From assembly GCA_019751875.1 (NCBI GenBank), contig JAIEMV010000005.1, positions 116,468-180,467 on the forward strand: a stretch of DNA of 64,000 nt. Reading direction: 5' to 3'. Numbering within the stretch: the first letter of the stretch is position 1; the number at the start of each line of letters is the position of its first letter. This DNA comes from Hyphomicrobium sp. (GTDB lineage: Bacteria > Pseudomonadota > Alphaproteobacteria > Rhizobiales > Hyphomicrobiaceae). The position numbers and the translations under genes were made by a program. The notes under the pieces are model-generated. The model searched no databases. It was not told the origin of the DNA and saw nothing but the letters and a program-made list of their open reading frames with translations. Positions 39,364 through 49,500 of the stretch are shown here, piece by piece.

Positions 39364-39971
39364 TCACGGAGGCGGCATTTGTGCTTTCGCCTGGTTGGCT
39401 GAGATGCTCGCCATCCACGGGGAGAGCTGTCGGATCATTTTGCCAAATACATCATTAAGTGCCGCGGCAGCTTCAGACGCGTTCGCATCCTTCAGAACAG
39501 ACGACTCGCGAAAAACTTTAGAGCCGAGATTTTTTCCGTCATTTGAAATCACCTTGGCAGATACGTCTAGGTTTGCCGTCGGCTGTGGATTGGCCGAGAC
39601 GGACAAATTGCGAATGTCCAACACCAGCTGCAAGTCTGTCTGAAGCCCATCGATATTCCGTGTGACAGACCGGAAGCAATTCGAATTTTCAAGACTCTCA
39701 ACGACTTTCGCCTGGACGAGCGCAGGCATCGTGTCGGCAAGCACACCTTTATCGAAGGCATGCGGGTCCGGAAATGATCCCATCACGGGAATCTTGTTTG
39801 TGCTGATCCCCGTTAACGCCGCTGGCTCGGGACAACGAGCTGGACATCAGCTGTCTCCGCACATGTCGGCTCACTTGCAGGCACGGTCAGATTGTAGACG
39901 GGCGTTGGAGGTGCACCCGCGGCGCCTCCAGTCATGCGCTCCAGGCCAGCAAGAATGTCATCTATGCGCTC
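39364..39971 (-). pseudogene. Decayed ABC-type transport auxiliary component (MCE/Mla-like system)
   Basis: The intact frame 39786-39364 matches the C-terminal part of ABC_trans_aux proteins (PqiC-like): DTMPALVQAKVVESLENSNCFRSV, then LQLVLDIRNLSVSANPQPTANLDVSAKV. Upstream, another frame encodes ERIDDILAGLERMTGG, APPTPVYNLTVP and DVQLVV, the expected preceding sequence, and stops at 39813. One missing base near 39830 separates QLVVP from EPAALTGISTNKIPV. The first part resembles the tail of an MlaD-type protein, suggesting a former MlaD-auxiliary fusion. No start codon, lipobox or other transport genes remain. Confidence 0.6.
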
Positions 39972-40456
39972 GGAGTATATTCTTATGCTTGGCGCACTCT
40001 TCCTTGGTCTTAGGCGCGTCGGCGGCGAACGTGGCTCATGGTGAGAGTGTGGATCATGCGACCAGCATCCACCGGTTGCCCTGCAACCGCCACTCAGTCC
40101 ACAGAGCCAACGACTTCATGCTAAGGGCCATGCTTCAAATCGTTGCGTCTCATTTCGCCCGGATGAAGTGTAAGTTAAAGTTTTTGCTGCGTGATCGCTT
40201 GCAAGTAAACTCCCGCCTGGTCCCTAACCGGATCATTCTTGAAGCCAATAGGCTGATCTCGCATAGCGCTGGACTGAAGTCCAAGAGACACCTTCAGCGC
40301 ATTGGGCCCGAAGCATACCCGCAATTTTGTCAAGGGAAGCGCGGCGGGATTGAATAGATGGCATCGAGATTTCCGACAGTATCTAATGGTCGATGGCGTG
40401 CAACGAGACGGCCACTCGCAGCCCTCAGATGCGCGTTAATTCGGGAAGGATAAGCT

Positions 40457-41713
40457 TTGAAGCAGAACGCTTTGTATGGACAGTCCGGTGGTGTTACTGC
40501 CGTAATCAATGCCTCAGCTTGTGGTGCTATCGAAGCCGCCCGTCGGCACGGTCATATTATTGGAAAGATGTTCGCGGCGCCCAACGGGATTATGGGCGCA
40601 TTGGACGAGGATTTAATTGATACTACAGTAGAGAGTGACGATGCGATCGCTGCTCTTCGCCACACACCCGCAGGAGCATTTGGCTCGTGCCGCTTCAAGC
40701 TTGAGGATTTCGACATCGACAGACGACGATACGAGCGTCTGATCGCCGTTTGTAAGGCTCACAATATAGGCTATTTCCTATATAATGGTGGGGGGGATTC
40801 CGCCGACACTTGTATAAAGATTGCCCAGTTTGCAGAGACGGTGGGTTATCCGCTTCAATCAGTCCTTATTCCGAAGACAATCGATAACGATCTATTTGGA
40901 ACGGACACCTGTCCCGGCTTTGGCTCGGTGGCGAAATATATTGCTGTGTCGACGCGCGAAGCTTCCTTCGACGTTCGCTCGATGTCGCGCTCATCGACGA
41001 AGGTCTTTGTTTTTGAAGTCATGGGACGACACTCTGGATGGATTGCTGCGGCAGGCGCATTAGCGGCGGATTCGAACCATGACCTTCCGATCGCGATCGT
41101 TTTCCCCGAGATCACTTTCGACAACGCACGTTTGATCGCCAGGGTCAGGGCTATGGTTGACCGCTACGGCTATTGCACGGTCGTTGTATCCGAAGGCGTC
41201 AAGCGAGCAGATGGTAGGTTCCTCGCCGAGCAGGGGACAAACGATGCATTTGGGCACTCGCAATTGGGCGGAGCTGCTCCCATCGTCGCCGGAATACTAA
41301 GTTCAGCTCTAGGCTACAAATGCCACTGGGCCGTTGCCGACTACCTCCAGCGATCGGCGCGCCACGTTGCGTCGCGCATCGACGTCGATCAAGCGTATGC
41401 CGTGGGTAAGGCGGCCGTCGAAATGGCAATTGCCGGTGAAAACGCGATTATGCCGACTATCGTGCGGACCTCCGGCGAACCTTATACCTGGGCGATTGGG
41501 AAGGTGCCGCTCGCAGAGGTCGCCAACGTCGAGAAGCTATTACCGCAAGAATTCATCTCTGCAGACGGATTTGGCATCACCAATCCATGCCGCGCGTATC
41601 TGCTGCCCTTGATCCAGGGCGAAGACTATCCACCCTACAAGAATGGCTTGCCAACCTATATTACTTTAAAAAACAAACGCGTGCCAAAGCAGCTGAGGCC
41701 ATTTGAGCTTTAG
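40457..41713 (+). CDS. 6-phosphofructokinase, probably pyrophosphate-dependent
   Basis: 418 residues from a TTG start that has GGAAGGA six bases upstream. Interconverts fructose 6-phosphate and fructose 1,6-bisphosphate. The phosphoryl-donor loop reads YNGGGDSADT, and the catalytic segment is PKTIDNDLFGTD, where the Lys before TIDND is the mark of PPi-dependent enzymes in place of the Gly of ATP-PFK. Further substrate motifs are MGRHSGWIAA and VSEGVKRADG. PPi-PFK replaces the ATP enzyme and fructose bisphosphatase in several methylotrophs. It is alone here; no other sugar-phosphate genes are near. Confidence 0.9.
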   Translation: MKQNALYGQSGGVTAVINASACGAIEAARRHGHIIGKMFAAPNGIMGALDEDLIDTTVESDDAIAALRHTPAGAFGSCRFKLEDFDIDRRRYERLIAVCKAHNIGYFLYNGGGDSADTCIKIAQFAETVGYPLQSVLIPKTIDNDLFGTDTCPGFGSVAKYIAVSTREASFDVRSMSRSSTKVFVFEVMGRHSGWIAAAGALAADSNHDLPIAIVFPEITFDNARLIARVRAMVDRYGYCTVVVSEGVKRADGRFLAEQGTNDAFGHSQLGGAAPIVAGILSSALGYKCHWAVADYLQRSARHVASRIDVDQAYAVGKAAVEMAIAGENAIMPTIVRTSGEPYTWAIGKVPLAEVANVEKLLPQEFISADGFGITNPCRAYLLPLIQGEDYPPYKNGLPTYITLKNKRVPKQLRPFEL

Positions 41714-41846
41714 CGTAGTTTAAAGCCTTGCCGATCGCCCGACATACCGACTTCTCACTTGCTCGAAGGGTGATAACCACTCGATGTGACGCCACCGACC
41801 TTGCTGTACGCTCTGACCAACCTACTTCGGCTGAAGGAATTACCCT

Positions 41847-43157
41847 TTGAAAGCTCGGCTTCGCAAAGTTCTCCATGATTTCGGCGAGAAGTTCTGGATC
41901 GTTCCAGCACTATTGGTTTGCGGCGGCATTGTTTCAGCAATGTCATTAGTTCAGGTTGACCGAAGCGGTATCATACCAGCATGGCTGCTTGAAGACTGGC
42001 TCTACAATGGCGGTGGTACGGGCGCTCGGACGTTGCTAGGAGCCGTGGCGTCATCGACCATCGGCGTTGCCGGCACCGTCTTCTCCATAACTATCGCTGC
42101 GCTGTCGCTAGCGGCCGGCCAGATGGGTCCCCGGCTACTCCGCAATTTCACACGGGATCGGGGCAACCAGATTACGCTTGGCGTTTTTCTCGGAACTTTC
42201 GCCTACTCACTCGTTGTACTGAGAACGGTTCGGAGTGAGGCAGAGGGCGCGTTCGTTCCGCATCTCTCACTCAGCGTCGCCATTGCGCTGGCCTTATTAT
42301 CCGTCGCCACACTCGTATATTTTGTTGGCCATATGTCCAACCGCATCAATGTCGATACGGTCATTGAACTTGTCAGTAACGACTTGCGCAATGCTATCGT
42401 GAGACTAGCGACCGACAAAGAACAACACGAGACACCACCCGATGAGATATGGCTAACGGCGACGCCAATTTTCGATTCGAGATGTGGATATCTGCAACAC
42501 ATCGACTACGAAGGATTGGCGGACTGGGCGGCTGAAAGAAGGACGGCCATGCGTTTGCTCATCCGCCCCGGCAACTATGTTTTTCCCGGTGCTCCAATAG
42601 CCTTGATCGAGCCACACGTTGAAGGTGCCGACCGCGCAATTTACACTGCCACGGCGCTCGGCTCGCGTCAGGCTGGCGCGGACGATGTTGAATTTGCCGT
42701 TCGCCAGCTGGTGGAGGTTGCGGTTCGTGCTCTGTCACCCGGAATTAATGACCCCTTTACCGCTATAAGTGTGCTCGATCGCCTCGGCGCATCGCTATGC
42801 GAAGTCGCAAGACTTAGATTGCCGACGAACGTGATAGTTCGCAGTAATCGCTGTGTTTTGGTTGTGCCCTCTGTGGACTACGAGGGCCTCACCGACGCGT
42901 CTTTTCATATGATAAGGCAGAATGCCTCGGGTAAACCGTCGGTGCTCATTAGGATGCTTCAAGTATTGACGTCCGTCGCAGGCTGCGAACGCGATCTGGT
43001 CCGGGTCAGGTCGCTTAAACGTCATGCAGGGCTGGTCCTGTCAGATGCCGAACGTGACGTGCCCAATGCATCCGATCTCTATGACGTACGCAAAGCCCAC
43101 CGCGAGTTTGAGCGCATGGTCTCAGGCGGGCCAACAGCCTTGCTCGGAACCCTTTGA
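41847..43157 (+). CDS. DUF2254 family membrane protein
   Basis: 436 residues, starting with TTG at 41847 behind GAAGGA. Four membrane spans fill the first 160 residues, with the family phrases AVASSTIGVAGTVFSITIAALSLAAGQMGPRLLRNFTRD and VFLGTFAYSLVVLRTVR. The C-terminal 270 residues are soluble, with GYLQHIDYEGLADWAAER and EVAVRALSPGINDPFTAI, also typical. Function unknown; the first part resembles a channel or transporter pore and the second a regulatory domain. It follows the phosphofructokinase by 133 bases and may be expressed with it. Confidence 0.85.
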   Translation: MKARLRKVLHDFGEKFWIVPALLVCGGIVSAMSLVQVDRSGIIPAWLLEDWLYNGGGTGARTLLGAVASSTIGVAGTVFSITIAALSLAAGQMGPRLLRNFTRDRGNQITLGVFLGTFAYSLVVLRTVRSEAEGAFVPHLSLSVAIALALLSVATLVYFVGHMSNRINVDTVIELVSNDLRNAIVRLATDKEQHETPPDEIWLTATPIFDSRCGYLQHIDYEGLADWAAERRTAMRLLIRPGNYVFPGAPIALIEPHVEGADRAIYTATALGSRQAGADDVEFAVRQLVEVAVRALSPGINDPFTAISVLDRLGASLCEVARLRLPTNVIVRSNRCVLVVPSVDYEGLTDASFHMIRQNASGKPSVLIRMLQVLTSVAGCERDLVRVRSLKRHAGLVLSDAERDVPNASDLYDVRKAHREFERMVSGGPTALLGTL

Positions 43158-43226
43158 TGTTAGGGTATGGAGACTATGCTGGGAACATCCGAGTCTTCTG
43201 CAAATATTGTCGCAGAAAACCACCTT

Positions 43227-44036
43227 TCATGGCGCACCTGCCGGAACGAGCGGCACGTTATATCGCGTTAGAATGGCCAGAATTGCGGTTCGATTCTTTG
43301 CAAGGGCTGCATCGAGTGCGTCACGCAAAGCCTTATCCGGATGACGAACACCAAAAGCAATATCGAACGCCATTGGCATTTGACCGTCGAGCTGGTTCAA
43401 AACCGGCTCGACGTGAAGCGGTGGGTCAGCCCGAGCGGCGAAGTAGCCGGCGGTCGGACCCCACACGATCCCTATATCGATATCGCCTCCTGCCACAGCA
43501 TCGATGATGCGCGCGGGCGGGTTGGGGTGCGAGTAGTCGGCATACAGGTGATAGCCACGCACATTTTCTGTAATACCGCGGCGAGCGAGAGCTTCAGCCG
43601 GAGGTGGGTTATGACCGTCGTCACCGACAAGCTGCACGCCGACGATCGCGCGACGCAGCACCTGATCGTCGAACGAGGTCAGGTGCTTGTCATCAGAACG
43701 CGTGACGAAAGCATAGGTGGAGCGATAGTACGGCCGCGTGAGCGCAACGCCTTCGATGCCTGAGGGCAGGCCGGCAACAACATCGCATCTGCCGGCTTTA
43801 AGAGTTTCGCGGAGAAAGCCGCGCCGCTGCGCCCGCCAAGTATAAACGGGAGTCGAATGCAGTTCGCGCGCAATCAGCGTTACGATTTCGTTTTCGAAGC
43901 CCTCAAGATGCTCATTTGAAAAGGGCAAGTTGTTCGGATCTGAGCAAACGCGCAGTTCGGCCGCGCTGAGTGGTCGTATTGCGCAGAGCGAAGCGACTAA
44001 AAACAAAACCGTCACATCAGCGAAGCGAGAAGACAT
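43227..44036 (-). CDS. Quinoprotein dehydrogenase-associated periplasmic binding protein (MxaJ/XoxJ-like)
   Basis: 269 residues from ATG 44036, preceded by a very strong AGGGAGGA site. A signal peptide (up to about PLSAAE) precedes a solute-binding-protein fold: LRVCSDPNNLPFSNEHLEGFENEI, RRGFLRETLKAGRCDVVAGLP, RPYYRSTYAFVTR, ALARRGITENVRGYHLY. This is the pattern of the proteins encoded with PQQ-dependent methanol dehydrogenases (MxaJ, XoxJ), which are thought to help mature or partner the dehydrogenase and its cytochrome. Neither xoxF/mxaF nor the cytochrome gene is in the window, so this copy is an orphan; a pqqA gene lies 11 kb away. Confidence 0.82.
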   Translation of the reverse strand: MSSRFADVTVLFLVASLCAIRPLSAAELRVCSDPNNLPFSNEHLEGFENEIVTLIARELHSTPVYTWRAQRRGFLRETLKAGRCDVVAGLPSGIEGVALTRPYYRSTYAFVTRSDDKHLTSFDDQVLRRAIVGVQLVGDDGHNPPPAEALARRGITENVRGYHLYADYSHPNPPARIIDAVAGGDIDIGIVWGPTAGYFAARADPPLHVEPVLNQLDGQMPMAFDIAFGVRHPDKALRDALDAALAKNRTAILAILTRYNVPLVPAGAP

Positions 44037-44472
44037 AGAGCATTCCTCCCTTTGTCGTCGCATTCGTTCTTCATGGCACCGCTCCCGGTTCATCCGAAAC
44101 GCGATAACCCCCCCAAAGTTTCATGGGCGGGTAGGCTTCGCGCTTTACGGCGACTGCGGTATCCGCCGCCCTGTCCTGCCGACATTCGAGACACGGCCAG
44201 CACAGCGCGGATTGCCGACGGCTAGAGTGTCGCGGAGCCGTGGACATGGTGCGGCGGTATCGCGGCGAAAGGCATCTGGACCGAAGTTTTCGAAACGTTG
44301 GCTTAATTGGAATCGACGGGCGGACCCACGGGTCCGATCAATTGAATTCGGCCTGCTCTCGCAAAGGCTGCTAAGTCGCCGTGGCGGATACCACCAAGGA
44401 ACCGAACTACAGACCGCAGCGTTTTCGCCACGAGGCCTGCAATGGCTTGGCTTTCGAGAGGAGGAGGTAAAC
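44037..44472. other. 436-bp divergent intergenic region
   Basis: No gene recognised. It contains the EcfG-type promoter at 44398 for the PRC-barrel gene and must also hold the promoter of the MxaJ/XoxJ-like gene. Confidence 0.5.
44398..44423 (+). promoter_or_regulatory. Probable EcfG (general stress sigma factor) promoter
   Basis: GGAAC at 44398-44402, 17 bases, then CGTT at 44420-44423. This matches the alphaproteobacterial EcfG consensus GGAAC-N16/17-CGTT. Transcription would begin near 44430, about 43 bases before the PRC-barrel start codon. Confidence 0.7.
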
Positions 44473-44964
44473 ATGAAACGGTATTTCGCAACGGCAGCAC
44501 TCGCTGTTCTCACGGCAGCGGGCCCGGCAATCGCTCAAGAGCAGCAGGTGCAGCCAGCACAATCCGCTGAAAAGTCGATGTCGACCACCACCGATGCAGC
44601 CGGCAACTATTACACCGCAAGCGAGCAGAGCGATTTCCTGGCTTCCAATCTCATCGGGTCTCGGGTGTACGCGACGACGAAAGAGATCGATGACGCCCAA
44701 CCGATGAACAAGGTCTCCACTGATTGGGATGACATTGGTGAAGTGAATAACATCATCATCGGAAAGGATGGCGCGGTTAAAGCGGTCGTACTCGGCATTG
44801 GTGGCTTCTTGTCGATGGGTGAAAAGAACGTTGCGGTGAAGATGAACGCACTTCGCTTCGTCAAGAAGAGTGGCGACGACGCTAGTGACTTCTACATCGT
44901 GGTCAAGGGAGATAAAGCCTCTCTAGAAAAGGCGCCGACATGGAAATCACGTGCGGGCGATTGA
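44473..44964 (+). CDS. Secreted PRC-barrel domain protein
   Basis: 163 residues with a signal peptide (MKRYFATAALAVLTAAGPAIAQ). The PRC-barrel covers about 60-135: SNLIGSRVYATTKEID, WDDIGEVNNIIIGKDGAVKAVVLGIGGFLSMGEKNVAV. GAGGAGG sits five bases before the ATG. Such periplasmic PRC-barrel proteins are frequent members of the general stress response in Hyphomicrobiales, which agrees with the EcfG-type promoter just upstream. The molecular role is not known. A clear terminator follows. Confidence 0.85.
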   Translation: MKRYFATAALAVLTAAGPAIAQEQQVQPAQSAEKSMSTTTDAAGNYYTASEQSDFLASNLIGSRVYATTKEIDDAQPMNKVSTDWDDIGEVNNIIIGKDGAVKAVVLGIGGFLSMGEKNVAVKMNALRFVKKSGDDASDFYIVVKGDKASLEKAPTWKSRAGD

Positions 44965-44983
44965 TCAGATAGTCGCACGGAGC

Positions 44984-45024
44984 AAGCCGCCAATCGCGAA
45001 AGCGCTATTGGCGGCTTTGTCATT
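44984..45024 (+). terminator. Intrinsic terminator after the PRC-barrel gene
   Basis: AAGCCGCCAAT (44984-44994) pairs perfectly with ATTGGCGGCTT (45007-45017); the 12-base loop contains a further CGC/GCG pair around GAAA. A T-rich TGTCATTT follows. Confidence 0.85.
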
Positions 45025-45301
45025 TCGGCATCGCTGATTTGTCCTGTCGGACTAATGACCTCACTCGGTCTTGATTAGAGACGAACGTACGGCTCTGCCG
45101 ACCATCGATCTGAGATGCTGGCCATGACGTTAGCATCGCCGATCGGCCCTGTCGTAAAGCGGGAGGGACGAGCTTGAGAGTATGAGATAGTCGCGACGCC
45201 CACATCATCCAGATTGCTCCCTTTCGTCCTGCACCGACCGCCACGCTGATGCCTTATTTGCCCCGAGTGGTGGGTGCCTTCACCTGAGTGGGGGCTTCTC
45301 G

Positions 45302-46066
45302 ATGATCAGATGGCTTACTGGGATCGCGTTGGCGGTCGGCGCGCTTGTGCCTGCTGGTGGAGCGATCAGGGCGGAAGCGTTGTTGCGAGCGAATGGCCAT
45401 TTTCTGAAGTGGAAGTCGCCGTCAAACGGCTCAGACACGGTGATCTCTTACGCCGTCTTGAGCGGGCCGTTCGAGCTTCCCAATGATAAGACTCTAAGTC
45501 CCGACAACTGTGGATCGATGCACGCATTTTCCGACATCGTGGCGAAGTCGCCCGAGGTGTCCGTTCAGCTGGCAAAGCAGGAGCTGAAAGCCGCGTTCGC
45601 GGCATGGGAAAAGGCAGCTGCTCTGACCTTTGTCGAGGTTGAGGATGCTAGTCGCGCGAACATCGTTATCGGAGCGGCTCACTCGCCCGCAGGGAGAGCT
45701 TTCGCCAATCTGAGGGTGAAGTCGGTTGAGTCGCAGACACCCGTTTCGAGAGGACTGGGGAAGTTCGACCCCGAAAAGGCGCTAAGTCTTGAAAAATCAG
45801 GTGATGATAACGAGAGTGACTTCATCGCAATTGAGCAGGCTTATGTTTGCCTGAGCCCGCAGTCGCGCTGGAAGGTCGGTCTCGACGGAAACATTGGTAT
45901 CTACGATTTGCGGTACACCTTCACGCATGAAATCGGTCACGCCATCGGGCTCGATCATCCCGGTCGATCGGGCGCAGTCATGGCGTATCGTTACGAGGAG
46001 CGCGTTCAGCAATTGACGCCGTCTGACGTTTCGGCGGTGCAAAAGCTGTATGGATCTCGGCAGTAG
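45302..46066 (+). CDS. Matrixin-type zinc metalloprotease, secreted
   Basis: 254 residues with a signal peptide (LTGIALAVGALVPAGGAIRAE). The zinc-binding signature HEIGHAIGLDH is at 209-219 and is followed by the Met-turn (GAVMAYRY), the hallmark of metzincins of the matrixin/peptidase M10 group. The catalytic domain spans about 95-250 (LKAAFAAWEKAAALTFVEVEDASRANIVIG). There is no propeptide with a cysteine switch and no hemopexin or calcium-repeat domain, so it is a minimal bacterial form. It is isolated, without a type I secretion system nearby. Confidence 0.88.
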   Translation: MIRWLTGIALAVGALVPAGGAIRAEALLRANGHFLKWKSPSNGSDTVISYAVLSGPFELPNDKTLSPDNCGSMHAFSDIVAKSPEVSVQLAKQELKAAFAAWEKAAALTFVEVEDASRANIVIGAAHSPAGRAFANLRVKSVESQTPVSRGLGKFDPEKALSLEKSGDDNESDFIAIEQAYVCLSPQSRWKVGLDGNIGIYDLRYTFTHEIGHAIGLDHPGRSGAVMAYRYEERVQQLTPSDVSAVQKLYGSRQ

Positions 46067-46516
46067 CTCTGCGATCGTGTGGAGCGGTAGTCTGTCTCCC
46101 GAGGCGCGGAGCGACGAGTAACGCTCCCGCGTACACCCGCCGAATACCCCTCCCCGATGACGAGGAGGGGCACTCTGCCCGCCGAGCACACTTCGGCTCC
46201 CCCATGCGACGGTCTCCAGGCGAAGGTCCCATCATCGGCCTTGAGCGAACTGAGGTCCACTCTCAAGAAATTGATGGGTGACAAACTGCGCAGGTGGCAA
46301 CGCACGGACAATCCAGCCGTGAAGGCTTTCGAAGCCGCGGATGGTCCAGATCGGAAAGCGCAGACAATTCGGCATAGCCCGTCGCTATCAAGATCGGCAG
46401 ACGGGGACGCGAAGCTGAGCTCGAGTTCGTCGCGAGGCTAGTGCGGGCAGCTAGCCGATTTCTGCAACAACATCGGCCAACAGCAGCCAGCCAACTGCAC
46501 CCGTAACGTGCAACCT
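46067..46516. other. Intergenic region holding copy 2 of the dispersed repeat
   Basis: No gene recognised. Copy 2 of the 171-bp repeat lies at 46142-46312; the flanks on either side do not resemble those of copy 1. Confidence 0.5.
46142..46312. repeat. 171-bp dispersed intergenic repeat, copy 2
   Basis: Same orientation as copy 1 (38866-39037). Both begin GAATACCCCTCCCC, share GGAGGGGCACTC, CCCATGCGACGGTCTC, AGGCGAAGGTC, CTGAGGTCC and GGCAACG in order, and end GGACAAT. It lies between the metalloprotease gene and the hybrid kinase gene. Confidence 0.8.
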
Positions 46517-49500
46517 TTACTGCTGTTGGTGCGCCGAAAAACACGACTGCAAGGTGCGGACAAGACGCTCGGAACGAAGCGGCTTATTGAGGTGTGGCGC
46601 AGAGCTGAATTCGAGCGGCCGCTGCGCAGATCCATACCCGGATACCGTCAAGAACGGCGTGCCCCGGTCCGCAAGCACCTGCGCTACGGGTGCGGCTGAC
46701 TCGTTACCGAGATTGACGTCGAGAATAGCTGCGTCGCATCCCTCTTCTTTCAAGAGTTCGAGAGCCGATCCCACCGAACCGGCTGGGCCGACGACCTCGT
46801 AGCCGGCGTCCTTCAGCATGTCGATCAGCTCCATGGCGATGAGAGCCTCGTCCTCGACGATAAGCACCCGGCGTGAACCCGGCACTGAGTTAGTCGGCGG
46901 CGTTTGCCTATCCTGTTCGATCGATCGGACAAAGCTTTCGCTGTCGAGCACCTTCTCCGCCGGACACGTGACCCGCCAATCTAAACCAGTCGTGGCATAG
47001 TCGAGCGTCACGTCACCATCAAGGCTCATCTTGACCATGTCTCCAATCACCTTCGAGCCAAAGCCACTGCGGGATGGAGCGCTAACCGGAGGGCCACCGC
47101 TTTCCTTCCAGGTGACCGTGAACGCCAAGGCGTCGCCAGTGTCGGACGAAAGGCTCCATCCAACGGCGATCGACCCGTTTTGGTTGACAAGGGCTCCATA
47201 CTTGGCGGCGTTCGTGGCGAGCTCGTGCACCGCCATCCCTAAGGCCTGTGCGGCAGCAGCTGTCACGGACACAGGCGGCCCAGAGAGATGAATGCGTGTT
47301 CCGACCAGGCCCCGGAAGTGGCCCAGCTGCGAGCGCACGAGGCTCTCCACTGGAACTTTCTTCCAGTTGTTCTTGACGAGCAGATCCTGACTGGCCGCGA
47401 GCGAGTGGATCCGATCAGTAAACCGCTCCAAAAACGTCTGAGGATCGCCCGCTGCAGTCTGCCGGGCTACCGCAGCGACGAGTCCGAGCATGTTTTTTGA
47501 TCGGTGATTGACCTCACGCATCAGGAGCTGCTCGCGATGTTCCCGCTCCTTCTGCTCTGAAATATCGATGACCATGCCGACGACGCGCGCGGATTGTCCC
47601 TCGCTCGCGGGGATCACGTTTGCGTGGTCGTGCACCCAGATGTTGCGCCCGTCGGCACGGCGGATTCGGTAATCGACCTTGAATCCTTTTCCGCCGGCAA
47701 TGCCTTGCTCTATCTCGTCCCACACGCTCTCGACATCTTCGGGATGAATAATGGAGCGCCACCACGCGCCGGTTTTGGGGTGGCTCCCGTAAGGATAGCC
47801 TGTGAGGACTTCGCTGGCGGTTGGTGATTGAATAGCCTCGCCAGTGGCGGGCACAAACTCGTAGTACATGGCGTGCACTGCCTGCTGTGCAATCTCCGCA
47901 CGCTCGGCTGCAATGGCGAGCTGCTCTTCGTGGCGCAACCGCTCAGAGAGATCATAAAAGTGACAGACCACCCCTGGGCGCCCATCCGGCAAGGTTAGAC
48001 GTTCAATCAGCCAGTCGTACGCCTCCAACGTGGCAGTATCAGCCCTTTCCTCTACTGTCGTTGACCGGTACCGCTCACCCGTTGCGAGGGTGTGGCGAAA
48101 GCGTTCGATGGCTTCTGACGCGAACGGTTCAGACCAGATGCTGCGCAGCACTTCAGTGAAGTCCCGCCCGATGAGCGAGCGGACGTTGTCAAAAAATTTT
48201 CTAGCGCCATTACTCACATGGACCAGACGGAAATCGGCGTTGACGACGTAGATCCCGAATGGCGAGTGGTCGACGAGGCTGCGGAAGGTATCATGAGCAG
48301 CCCGTAACTGCTGCTCCGCGCGCTTGCGTTCCGTGACCTCTTCGACCGCGATATTGAGGCCGACAATCCGGCCCGACCCGTCGCGCAGCGGCAGCCATTG
48401 CTCCACCCACGTCCGGCGAACTCCTGGCTGTGCTGGCGTCTCGCCGGAAAATTCTAGATTGAGAACGGGCTGTCCGGTCTCAAAGATTCTTTGTGCAATC
48501 GGCTCGACCGCGTCGGCTAGTTCGGGCAGGACCTCGCGCACGCTTCGGCCGATGTGATCTTCGATTGGGATGCCATTGATTTCCGCGAGTTTGGCATTGA
48601 TGCGTTTGAACCGCAGATCGCGGTCAAGCACGCAGAGCCCGACATGAGCCGAAGCATAGATTGTCTCAATCTCTCTAGCCTGGCCTCGCGCCCGGGCATC
48701 GCTGGCACGTAGCTCCTCTTCGGCGGCCTTGCGCGCCGTGATGTCTGCGGCGAGGCCGAACCATTCAACGATGTTCCCGTGGCCGTCGAGGAGGGGTACG
48801 GCGCGAGACAACGTCCAACCTACGCTGCCATCCTTACGCAGGACCCGGTGCTCGAACTCAAAGACCCGCTTGTCTCGAATGGCCGCGCCAATGGCGGCGA
48901 GGACGGTCGGCTGATCGTCCGGGAGAATGTAGGTTTCGAGCCAAGATTTGCTTGCTTGATCGGTATTGACAATAAACTCGCGCCCTAGGAGCCGACGCAT
49001 TTCGCTCCAGTCCGGGCTCATCCGATATACGACGTCAGAACTTGACTCAATCAGGGCGCGGAACCGGGCTTCGCTCCGATCACGTTCAAGTTCGGCAGCC
49101 AGCCGCTCCACTGTTGCGCGGGTGCGGTCGGCGACGTCTTGAACAAGCGTGACTTCGGCACTGCTCCAGTCTCGCGCGGTACGATCCTGGACAACAAGAC
49201 CGCCAACCAGACGACCGCCGACCATGAAGGGAATGCTGATATACGCGCCAATCTGCAGCTGGATCAGCCTTGCCAGTTCGTCGCTGTGGTGGGCGCGCGT
49301 CACGTCTGCAACAACGATGAGGTTGTTTCGACCTTGCCGTTCCAAACAGGTCGCATCGGACCACTGACCCAGGTTCTGCCCCTGCAAAGGTGAGACGCCA
49401 TCCGTGTACTCGGCTACTATGACGAGACCGGCTTCCGTTATCTCGAAGTACAGGGCACGGGACGCCGCCAACTCCTCACCCAGGCGGCGCGCGGCCAGTT

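Noticed and set aside
39662..40357. 231-codon plus-strand frame before the phosphofructokinase
   Set aside because: Partly antisense to the ABC auxiliary remnant, no motif, no ribosome site.
44145..44513. 122-codon minus-strand frame in front of the PRC-barrel gene
   Set aside because: It crosses the EcfG promoter and the start of the PRC-barrel gene and has no recognisable domain.
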